Source: Sapria himalayana | Taxonomy: Eukaryota > Streptophyta > Magnoliopsida > Malpighiales > Rafflesiaceae | NCBI GenBank assembly: GCA_029783825.1 | Contig: JAREIK010002440.1 | Coordinates: forward strand, 744,001 to 808,000 | Reading direction: 5' to 3' | Length of the DNA: 64,000 nucleotides | Shown here: positions 20,991 through 31,860 of the stretch, piece after piece | Layout: every line of letters begins with the position of its first letter | How positions within the stretch are numbered: position 1 is the first letter of the stretch | The notes under the pieces: generated by a model | The model's input: the letters and a program-made list of their open reading frames with translations, nothing else | Told to the model about the DNA's origin: nothing | The model's database searches: none | Made by a program: the position numbers and the translations under genes

Positions 20991-23900
20991 CAAGCAAGTA
21001 AGGGATGTGAAACCTAATGTAATTCTTAGAATTGAGGAGGATGACTCTTAAACACCAATCTCTATCATAGATTCAAAAATTTTCAATAAAATAGTCCTAT
21101 GATCTAGGATTTGTATAAATTGCTATATATGATGTGACTATAGTTTTCTTTTGTTATTAATGAATGAGATTGATTTATTTTATATTATGGATGTTGTTGG
21201 ATGAGCTATTAAATAAAATTCAAGATAGAGTTTTGACTATTTGTATGTATATGCGAGATTGTCATGAAGAATGATATTAGATAAACTATGAGGCTTACTC
21301 ATGCATATGATATGATCGATGTAACAATACTTTTAACTATAATACATGAGATAAATCTAAACATTTAAACCCAAAATGTGGGTATGTTAATCATCATTAG
21401 TATGACACTTACAAAGTGGAAAGTGTTCTTTTTTTTTTACAATATAATATATTATACACATCTTAAAAGACATAGTTCTTGATTAGGATGGAAATTATAT
21501 AGAATATCCCCCCAAGGAGTTCACCTTTAGAGTATGAGTTACATTGTCCATGAGAAGAATAGTAACAGTCAATTCTCAAAATATGTATAAGTGTGTTGTG
21601 ACTCATAAGGTGGTGATAATCTATATGAGTTACTTTTACTTGTGTGATTCTCACAAGTAAAACTTGAGGTTTGCTTTTTTTATCATCAAAGTGTTCCCCA
21701 AATGCCTAACCCCCTAAACTCCTAAATCACTAAACTTTTAAACCACAAAACCCCTAAACCCATAAATCCCTAAATCTCTAATCCCTATATACCTAATCCT
21801 TTAACACAATATAAACCCATAAACCCTTAAATCCTCAACAGTAAACCATAAATTTTATTTTGTTGTCATCATGCTAATTTTAATCAATCATATTAAAAGA
21901 AGTAAAAATTAAAGTCAAAAATTATTATTTATTAATATATATTAGTTAGATTTTAAATCATTTTAAGCATTTTAAATATATTTTTATAGATATTTATCTC
22001 ATTTATAATATTATTTTATTTTATTTTTTGATCATTATTATAATATCAATTAAGAAACTAGCTCATGTTGAATTAATATGATGCATTTTTCTAACAAGAA
22101 TATTTAGTATAAATATTAAATTCGGATAAAAAAAATAAAAATTATTGTATTTCCCAAAGCTATAACCATGAAAAATGAGATAAAACCCACATAATAAATT
22201 TTTTTTTGTTAGTTCATTTTTTTAACTAAATCCATAAACTCTTAAATACCTAAATCCTAAACCCCTACACTACTAAACTCTTAAACTTGTAAATCACTAA
22301 ATTCCTAAATCTCTCAACCCCTAAATCCTTAAATCTTTAAAGCCCTAAACCCCTAAACTCCTAAACCACTAGACCTCCAAATCTCTAAACCCCCAAATCC
22401 CTAAACCCCTAAATCCCCAAACCCCCAAACCACTTACCCCTAAACACCTAAACCCAAAAACCCCAAAATTTTTAACCCTCTAAACTCCTAGACCACTAAA
22501 CTTTTAAACTAAACTCCTAAACCCCTAAACTCATATACCCCTAAACCCCTAAACTCATATACCCTTAAACCTCTAAATTCCTAAGCCCATAAACTCCAAA
22601 ACTACAAAACCCATATAGCACTAAACTCATAAACACCTAAACTCCAAAACCCCAAAACATCAAAACCCCTAAACATCAAAACCCCTAAACCCATTAACCT
22701 TTAAACTCATAAATTCTTAAACCTCTAAACCCCTAAAATTTTAAACTACAAAATATCTAAATGACTAAACCTCTAAACAACTAAATCCTTAATTTCTAAA
22801 TTACAAACCATAAATCTCTTTTTTTCCATCATTATAAAATTAGTTATACATTTTAATTATTTATAAGTTTATTTTTGCTGAAGTATCAATTACAAAATAT
22901 ATTAGGAGCAAGACAAATAAATTTTGATATAATTTATTTATCATCAATAGACTATATACTCTTATTATCTAACTCATTTATAATAGGTTTTAAATTTATT
23001 TTCTTGTCATTATTACTATATTAATCAAGAAACTAAATAATAAATCTCATTTTAATAATATTTAGTATGAATATTGCCTAAACCCCCTAAAGGCCATTAA
23101 ACATTAAACAAATTAAAAATTAAAAATTAAAAATTAAAAATTAAAACATTAAACAACTAAATAAATCTCAGATTAGAAAAAAAAAATTAAAAATTATTAT
23201 ATTTCTAAAGGCCATTAAACAACTAAACCCCTAAACCCCCTAAAGCCTAATGCCCTGAATTCCTAAACTCCTAACTTTCTAAACTGCTAAACCCCTAAAC
23301 CCCTAAATCCATAAACCTCTAAATCTATAAACCTCAAAACTACTAAACTCTTAAACTCCTAAACCATAAATCTCCTAAACCCTAAACCATAAATAATAAA
23401 TCTCATTTTTTTTGTCATCACTATTATTTTAATTATACATTTTAATTATTTATAAGTTTATTTTTACTAAATTATAAATTCTCAAATATATTTTGAGTGA
23501 GATAAATATAATTTGAAAAAAATTATTCATCATCAAGAGACTATTATATTATAAAAAGATGCATAAATTTAAAAGTCAAAAATTATTATTTAATAATATG
23601 TTTTACTTAAATTTGGAATAATTTAATATATTATAAATATATTTAAATTAATATTTACCTCATTTATAATAATTAATAAAATTTTTTTGTCATTATTATA
23701 ATAGCAACCATGAAGTTAGCTTATATTGAATTAACATAATATATTATTCTTAAGATTATTATAACTAAAATATTAAATATAAATATTGAATTCAGATTAG
23801 AAAAAATTATTATATTTCTAAAGGCTACAACCTTTAAAAATGAGACAAATTTCATAAAATGAAAAGTATTTTAGTTTATTTTTCAAACAAAACCCATAAA

Positions 23901-24514
23901 ATCCTAAACACCTTAACCCCTAAACTTCTAAACCCTTTAACCCCTAATCTCCTAAACCCTTAAATCCTAAACCATAAACCATAAATCATATTTTTTTATT
24001 ATCATTATAATTTTAATTATATATCTTTATTATTGAAAAGTTTAATTTACTAAAATACTAATTATAAAATATATTCAAGTGAAACAATTATAATTTTAAA
24101 AAATTTGTTTATCACCAATATACTTTATAATCTTATAAAAAGTATTAAAAATTCAAATTTCAAAAATTATTTTTTAATAACATTCTTTACTTATATTCCA
24201 AATCATTTTAAGTATTATAAAAATGTTTTAATAAATATTTGTCTCATTTATAATAGTTTATTAATTTATTTCTTGGTCATAATTATAATGTATAATATTC
24301 TTAATATATTTTAATGAATATTTATATTATTTATAATAGTTTATTAGTATTTTTGGTCATAATTATAAAAATTTAAAATTATTCATTTTATGAATTTTGT
24401 ATCATCTTAAAGAATAATACAAAATTCACAAAATGACAAATTTTTCTTAGTTTAGTTTTTAAACTAAACCCATAAGCTGCTAAATACTTAATCTCCTGAA
24501 TACTTAATCCTCTA

Positions 24515-24690
24515 AACCCCTAAAAACCTAATCCCTTAAACCCCTAAATGCTTAATCCTTTAAACCCCTGAATGCCTAATCCCCTATACCCCTAAATGCC
24601 TAATACCCTAAACCCCTAAATGCCTAATACCCTAAACCCCTAAATGCCTAATCCCCTAAACCCCTAAATGCTTAATCCCCTAAACCACTA
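24515..24690. repeat. 24-bp higher-order repeat made of three octamers
   Basis: The phrase CCCCTAAATGCCTAATACCC plus TAAA recurs about six times with few changes. Each 24-mer is three variant octamers, so this block amplified as a trimer rather than one octamer at a time. Confidence 0.8.
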
Positions 24691-26407
24691 AATTGCTAAA
24701 CTCCTAAACTTTTAAACCCCTAAACTTCTAAACCTTTAAACCTCTAAACTTCTAAATCTCAAAATCACTAAACCTCTAAACTCCAAAACTCCTAAACCCA
24801 TAAACCACAAAAACCCTAATCCCCTAAACCCTTAAATCCCTAAACCTATAAACTCCTAAACCTATAAACTCCTAAACCCCTAAACCTTGAAATGCCTAAA
24901 CTTCTAAACACCTAAACCCATAAACCCCTAAACTTCTAAACCCCAAAACTCCTAAACCACTAAACCCTTAAACCTCTAAACACTTAATTCCTAAAGTGTA
25001 AACTATAAATCTCATTTTTTTTGACATCATTATAATTTTAATTATTTATAAGTGTATTTTTAGTAAAATATTAATTATAAAACATATTATGAATGAGACA
25101 ATAACAATTTGAAAAAATGTTGTTTATGATCAAGAGATAATATAAACTTATAAAAAGAAACAAAAATGTAAAAGTCAAAATTTATTATCTAGTAATATGT
25201 TTTACTTATATTTTGAATAATTTAAAGTATTGTAAATAATTTTTAATAAATATTTATATTATTTATAATAATTTATTGATTTATTTTTTTGGTTATCATT
25301 ATAATATCAATCAAGAAACAAACTTATATTGAATTAACATGATACATTATTCATAAGATTATTATAACTAAAATATTTAGTATAATTATTAAATTAGATT
25401 GGAAAAAAATTATAAATTATTATATTTCTAAAGGCTATATACTTAAAAACGAGATAAAATTCACAAGTTTTTTTTTCTTGGTTCATTTTTTAAACTAAAC
25501 CTATAAACCATTAAATAGCTAAACCCATTTAACCCCCATATACCTAATGCCATAAACCCCTAAACCCCTGAGTCTTTGAACCCCTATACTCTAACCCCTT
25601 AAACCCTAACCCCCTAAACCACTAAGTATCTAAACCCCTAAACCTCTAAGCCTCTAAACCCTTAAACCCCTAAACCCCTAAACTCTTAAAAATTTTATTA
25701 ATTCATTTTAATTTTAATAATTTTTGTCATCATTATAATTTTAATAATTCATTTTAATTATTTATAAGTATATTTTATTAAAAATATTAATTGCAAAATA
25801 TATTATAAGTGAGACAAATATAATTTTTAAAATTTTGTTTATCATTAAGAGACAATATAATTTTATAAAAAGAAATAAACACTTAAAAGTCAAAAATTTT
25901 TATTTAATAATATGTTTTACTTAGATTTTGAATCATTTTAAGAATTATAAATATATTTTAATAAATATATCTCTCATTTATAATAGTTTATTAATTTAAT
26001 TTTTTGGTCATTATTATAATATTAATTAAGAAACCAGCTTATAGTGAATTAACACGATACATTATTTTTAAATTATTATAACTAAAATATAAAGTGAAGA
26101 TATTTAATTTAGATTAGTAAAAAAATTTAAAAATTATTGTATTTTCAAAGGCTATAATCTTAACAAATGAGAGAAAAATCACAAAATAAAAATCTAGTTC
26201 ATTTTTTAAACTTAACCCATAGACTACTAAATACTAAAACTCCTAAATCCCCAAATGTCTAATGTCCTGAACCCCTAAACGCATAAACCCCAAAATAGTT
26301 AAACCCATAAACCCCTAAAACCCTAAATCCCTAAAACCCTAAACCAATAAACTCCAAAACCTCTAAATCATTAGTCCCTTAAATCTTAAATTGAAAAGCA
26401 TAAATCT

Positions 26408-26432
26408 CTTATTATTATTATTATTATTATTT
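26408..26432. repeat. TTA microsatellite in a satellite spacer
   Basis: Seven to eight TTA units replace the usual T-run that follows CATAAATCTC in this spacer copy. Confidence 0.85.
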
Positions 26433-26723
26433 TAAATATACATTTTAATTATTCATAAGTTTATTTTTATTGAAATATAAATTACAAAATATATAATGAG
26501 TTAGACAAATATAAATAAAATTTGTATATTTTTTAAGAGACAATATAATCTTATAAAAAGAAGCAAAGATTTAAAAGTAAGAAATTATTATTTAGTAATA
26601 TCTTTTACTTAGATTTTGAATCATTTTAAGTAATATAAATATATTTTAATAAATATTTATCTTCTTTAAAATAGTTTATTAATTTATTTTTTGGTCATTA
26701 TTATAATATTAATCAATAAATTA

Positions 26724-27165
26724 ACTTATATTGAATCAACATGATACATTATTCTTAAGATTATTATAACTAAAATATTAAGTATAAATATTGAATTTAG
26801 ATTGACAAAAAAATTTAAAAATTATTGTATTCCAAAAGTAATAACTTTTAAAAATGAGACAAAATTCATAACATGAAAAATTTCTTTTAGTTCATTGTTT
26901 AAGCTAAACTCATAAACCCCTAAACTATCAAACTGTTAAACTACTAAACTCATAAGTACCTAATTTCTAGACCATAAACCATAAATCTCATTTTTTGTCA
27001 TCATTAAAATTTTAATTATATATTCTAATTATTTATAAGTTTATTTTTATTAAAATATTACTTACAAAATATATAATGAGTGAGACAAATATAATTTGAA
27101 AAAATATATTTATCATAAAGAGAATATATAATCCTGTAAAAAATTATTATTTAGTAATATGTTTT
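26724..27165. repeat. 442-bp young tandem duplication, copy 1
   Basis: Starts ACTTATATTGAATCAAC and includes one short octamer block and most of a spacer. The next 442 bases repeat it with only about four single-base differences by eye, far less than between any other two units. Confidence 0.9.
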
Positions 27166-27607
27166 ACTTATATTGAATCAACATGATACATTATTATTAA
27201 GATTATTATAACTAAAATATTAAGTATAAATATTGAATTTAGATCGACAAAAAAATTTAAAAATTATTGTATTCCAAAAGTAATAACTTTTAAAAATGAG
27301 ACAAAATTCATAACATGAAAAATTTCTTTTAGTTCATTGTTTAAGCTAAACTCATAAACCCCTAAACTATCAAACTGTTAAACTACTAAACTCCTAAGTA
27401 CCTAATTTCTAGACCATAAACCATAAATCTCATTTTTTGTCATCATTAAAATTTTAATTATATATTTTAATTATTTATAAGTTTATTTTTATTAAAATAT
27501 TACTTACAAAATATATAATGAGTGAGACAAATATAATTTGAAAAAATATATTTATCATAAAGAGAATATATAATCCTGTAAAAAATTATTATTTAGTAAT
27601 ATGTTTT
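27166..27607. repeat. 442-bp young tandem duplication, copy 2
   Basis: Exactly 442 bases, matching copy 1 except about four substitutions (for example CTTAAG to ATTAAG, GATTGAC to GATCGAC). The joint falls in ACTTATATT, a word present at two different places in the ancestral spacer, which points to misaligned pairing at that word. Confidence 0.9.
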
Positions 27608-28189
27608 ACTTATATTTTAAATTTTTTGAATATTATAAATTTATGTTTATATATTTTTATCTTATTTTTAATTTTTTACTAATTTATTTATTGGTCATTA
27701 TTTTAATATCAATCAATAAACTAACTTATATTGAAATAATATGATATTATTCTTTAGATTATTATAACTAAAATTTTTAGTATAAATATTGAATTTGGAA
27801 TGGAAAAAAAGTTTAAAAATTATTGTATTTCTAAAAGATTTAATCTTAAAAAATGATATAAAATTTATAAAATGAATTTTTGTTGTTCAATTATTAAATT
27901 AAACTCATAAACCACTAAACACCTAATCCCCTAAACTCAAAATGTCAAATGCCTTGAACTCTTGAATTGTTACATCCATAAATTCCTAAACTACTAAATT
28001 TCTAAACCCCTAAACCCCTAAACTCTTAAACCCTTAAACCTCTAAATCTCTAATTCTCTAAATCTTAAACTATAAATCATAAATCTCATTTTTTGTTATC
28101 ATTATTATTTTAATTATTTATAAGTTTATTTTTACTAAAATATTAATTATAAAATATATTATGAGTGAAATAAATATAATTTTATAAAA

Positions 28190-30222
28190 TTCCTTAACCT
28201 CGGGCTTCTTCCAATCAACTTGAGGTGTATTTGACAAAAATACCCATTTTCCTTGGCCCTATTTGTGTTAATGGTCGAGTACCTCTCTAGAAGCATAAAT
28301 GGACTCTACGAGAAGTGCATAGCAGTTAGTTTTCTCATGGGTAGCCAGGTGTCGGTCAGTCACCAGGCCTATGCGAATGACACCATTATCTTTACTAATG
28401 GGCTGAGTATCTCCATTAGAAAGGTAAAAGAGATGCTTCGAGGTATGAACTTATATTGTGCCAGGACAAACTTCTAAAATAGTAGTTTTTACTTTCAAGC
28501 AAAAACCAAATAGAAGAGAGAGGCTGAGCTTGAGAGTCATCTAGGTATGAAGAAGCATGATTTCCCCATTATGTATCTGAGTTGTCTGCTATACAAAGGA
28601 CATAGTAAGAGCAATTTCTTCGATAATGTTCTTATTAATTTCTGAAAAAGTATAGAAGGACGGTCAAATAAGCTTCTATTGAAAGGAGGAAAGATCATGT
28701 AGATAAAACACATTCTCACTTCACTTCTTCTTTACCTAATCCATGCTAAGACATACTCTCATGGTGATTAAGATAATGGAGAGACAACTATCAAAATTTT
28801 TGTGGAGACATAGGAAAGGTCTAAAACATCTGAGATAGATGAAATAGGCGAACCTTTGCATGCCTAAAAAAGATGGCAGCTTGAGTTTCAGAAATATTCG
28901 AGATATTTATAGAGTAATTGAAGTAAAATTATGGTGGGAATTTCGAACCAAATAGTCTCTCCTCAATAGGTTTTTGAGGGATATATATTGTGGACTGGGA
29001 TTCCCTGGCATGAGGAAGAAATATATCGGTACACTAACATGAAAAACAATTAAGAAAGAGAATACGATGATGGAGGAATATATTGCCTAGATGCTGGGAA
29101 GTGACAACATATCATTTTGGCAAGATAAGTGGTTTGAGTTAAAAAAGCTAAGCTCGTTTGGTTTAATGGGTCCTTCCAAAACACCCGTCAAAGAGTTTTT
29201 CAAAGGGGATGATTGAGATATTGATAAGTTTAATACAATCGTTCCTCATAGTATAGTGGAATAGATAATGAAAGTCAATAGAGGAGCGATAGACAAACTA
29301 ATTTGGCTACCTAACAAGGAGTATTTAAATACAAGTCAGCCTGAGACATTGTGTGTACCAGGGGTGACCTAATGTCAAATCATATAAAAGTTTGGCATAA
29401 GCATATTCCTGTAAAATTTTATTTCTTTGGTTGGCACCTACTAAATAAATTTATACCGATGGATAACATGCTAAAGAATAAGGGCTTTTACTTTGCATCT
29501 AAGTGTAGTAATTGTCCTGATGAATAAACATGTGTTCATTTGATGCTTCACTATAAGGATTCCTAGCATGTTTGGCTAGAATATTTTTCAAGTTTGAATA
29601 TTTTGAATATTATGATTAAGCAAGCTTTTAAGCTTGACAAACCGACGAATATAAAAATTCCAACTAAACCACCATGGATTAGGAGATATGTCTCCCTACT
29701 GATTATGTGAGAGTTATTGAAAGAGCATAATGATGTCAGATTTAGAGATAAACAATTTTTTATCGATAAAATCATCTTCAGGATCGATGCTTTAGTCAAT
29801 AATATTTTACTATCGTGCAGACCCAAAATTAAACAGTAAAAAAGGTAGCTCAGTGTCATTATTACTTATTATTATTATTGATTTAATGATTTTTTTGAGT
29901 ACTGGTTACAGGTCAGTAATATCTTTAGATGACTTCGCGGGAGCCATGTGTTGGAGAAGGGACAGGATGGCTGCATATAAGTGATGTAAATGAGGATACG
30001 TGGAAAGTGGCTCGTCAGAGTTACTTTTACTTTTGTTTTACTCCTTCAAATTCTAACTTTAGCCGTATCTCTTTTGGCACATCTTTTATTATGGTTTTAC
30101 ATGTATTTTGCATTTAGAACCAAAGGGTGCATAAGATTCAGCAAGTCTAACCAAATTGCCGGATCTTAGCTGTATTTGTGAAACTTTTGTGCTCGTAATA
30201 AAATTGTGTGATATAAAAAAAA
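28190..30222 (+). pseudogene. 5'-truncated L1-type LINE inside the satellite
   Basis: Begins within the reverse transcriptase: a FVLMVEYLSRSI block at about 28,255 and YANDTIIF at about 28,369, where the catalytic YADD has become YAND. It continues with NLCMPKKDGSLSF-like sequence near 28,850. It then has KLWWEF near 28,930 and a SGDNISFWQDKWF-like block near 29,105. The zinc-binding RVT region follows: KVWHKHIPVKFYFFGWHLLN near 29,390, then C-X2-C and the HLMLH part near 29,510-29,550. A 3' tail ends at AATAAAATTG and a short A-run at 30,215. The flanks TTTTATAAAA (28,180-28,189) and TCTTATAAAA (30,223-30,232) match at 9 of 10, a likely target duplication, with about 40 bases of spacer lost on the left. 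Several stops; inactive. Confidence 0.85.
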
Positions 30223-31750
30223 TCTTATAAAAAGTTACAAAATTTAAAAAGTTAAAAATTATTATTTAGCATTATATTTTACATAGATTTTAATTTATTT
30301 TAAGTACTGTAAATATATTTAAATAAATATTTATCTCATTTATAATAGTTTATTAATTTAATTTTGATGATTATTATAATATCAATCAAGAAACTAGCAT
30401 ATATTAAATTAAGATGATACATTATTCTAAAGATTATTATAACTAAAATATTAATATACATATTGATTTAAATTATAAACCCATAAACCCCCGAACCTTC
30501 AAAAATGAGATATAATTTACAAAATGATTAAATTTTCTTAATTCATTTTTTAAACTAAAGCCATAAACCCCTAGACTCATAAATCCTTAAACTCCAAATC
30601 TCTAAACTCATAAACTCATTAACCCCTAAACTCCAAACCCCTAAACTCATAAACCCCCTAAACTCTTAAACCTCTAAATCCCTAAACCTGTAAACTCCTA
30701 ACCTTTAAAACCTCTAAACCCCTAAACCCTAAAAACTTAAACCTTAAACCATAAATCTCATTTTTTTATAATCATCATAATTTTAATTATATAAAAGTTT
30801 ATTCTTACTAAAATATTTAACACAAAATATATTTTAAGTGAGATAATTATAATTTCAAAAAAAAATCATCAAGAAACTGTATAAACTTATAAAAAGAAGC
30901 AAAAATTATTATTTAGTAATATGTTTTACCTGGATTTTGAATTATTTTAAGTTTTTTAAATATATTTTAATAAATATTTATTCCATTTCTAATACTATAT
31001 TAGTTTATTTTCTAGCAAATATTATAATATCAATCATGAAACTAGTTTATATTAAATCAACATGATATAATATTAATACGATTATATAACTAAAATATTC
31101 AATATAAATATTGAAATTAGATTAGGAAAAAAATTTTAAAAATTATTATATTTCCATAAACGATATCCTTAAAAAATTATACAAAATTCACAAAATAAAT
31201 TTTCTTTCTTAGTTTATTTTTTAAACTTAATCTATAAACTCTTAAACTCCAAAAATCCTAAACCTATAAACCCCTAAACCACTAGATTCCTAAACCCCTA
31301 AACCTAAACCCATAAACCCCTAAACCATTAGATTCCTAAACCCCTAAACCCTAAACTCCTAAAATCTTAAAATTGTAAACCTCTAAATACCTAAACCCCT
31401 AAATCCATTAATTCATAAACTCATAAATCCTAAACTGTAAACAAAAAATCTCATTTTTTTTATTATCATTATAATTTCAATTATATATTTTAATTATTTT
31501 TAAGTTTATTTTTTATGAGATATTAGAAACAAAATATATTATGAGTGAGACAAATATGATTTAAAAAATTGTGTTAATCATCAATAGACTATATAATCTG
31601 ATAAAAAAAATTTAAAATTCAAAAATTATTATTTAGTAATATATTGTACTTAAATTCTGAATCATTTTAGGTATTATAAATATATTTTAATAAATATTTA
31701 TCTCATTTATAATAGTTTATTAATTTATTTTTTGGTCATTATTATTTTAG
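30223..31750. repeat. Compound telomere-like satellite, C-rich orientation, second part
   Basis: Continues the unit interrupted by the LINE (TCTTATAAAAAG onward). Octamer blocks lie near 30,480-30,735 and 31,225-31,430, with the same spacer between and after them. A roughly 50-base segment containing CTAGATTCCTAAACCCC is repeated at about 31,270-31,345. Confidence 0.85.
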
Positions 31751-31860
31751 TCTTAATTTAATATAAATAAAATATATTACTTAATATGAGAGAGACAATA
31801 TAGTTTGTCTCATTACTAAATATATTGTAATATTTTCTATAGTATATTTATATATCCTGT
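31750..31860. other. Orientation switch of the satellite
   Basis: Left of here spacers and CCCCTAAA blocks run in one orientation; right of here the same spacer is read reverse-complemented (for example AATAATGACCAAAAATAAAT near 32,010) and the blocks become TTTAGGGG. The order is C-rich then G-rich. Confidence 0.75.

Larger units (their letters stand above)
20606..21665 (-). mobile_element. Inverted partial copy of blocks Q and P
   Basis: On the minus strand this stretch follows the sequence of 15,230-15,950. Shared words include GATGATTAACATA with TTATCTCAT near 21,330-21,400, the AGTGTGAAAG/GAATGTGAAAT region near 20,930-21,000, and TATGCTTGTTGCAT near 20,880. It directly abuts the right end of E1. 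Read with 14.7-16.2 kb it gives the whole interval a rough inverted symmetry. Confidence 0.55.
21690..28189. repeat. Compound telomere-like satellite, C-rich orientation, first part
   Basis: Blocks of degenerate octamers of the form CCCCTAAA alternate with a conserved AT-rich spacer. Octamer blocks lie near 21,700-21,840; 22,235-22,800; 23,075-23,390; 23,890-23,975; 24,470-25,005; 25,500-25,690; 26,215-26,395; 26,910-26,965; 27,350-27,415 and 27,905-28,070. After most blocks the spacer starts with a CCATAAATCTCATTTTTT word and GTCATCATTATAATTTTAAT. It passes GAGACAAATATAATTTG, TATATAATCTTATAAAAAG, TTTTGGTCATTATTATAAT and AAAATATTAAGTATAAATAT. It ends at TTCATTTTTTAAACTAAACC, which leads into the next block. 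Unit length varies from about 440 to 1,000 bases with octamer number. Pure plant telomere heptamers are rare. Confidence 0.85.

Noticed and set aside
24105..24314. 69-codon frame in the satellite spacer
   Set aside because: Other copies of the same spacer do not keep it open, so it is chance in AT-rich repeat DNA.
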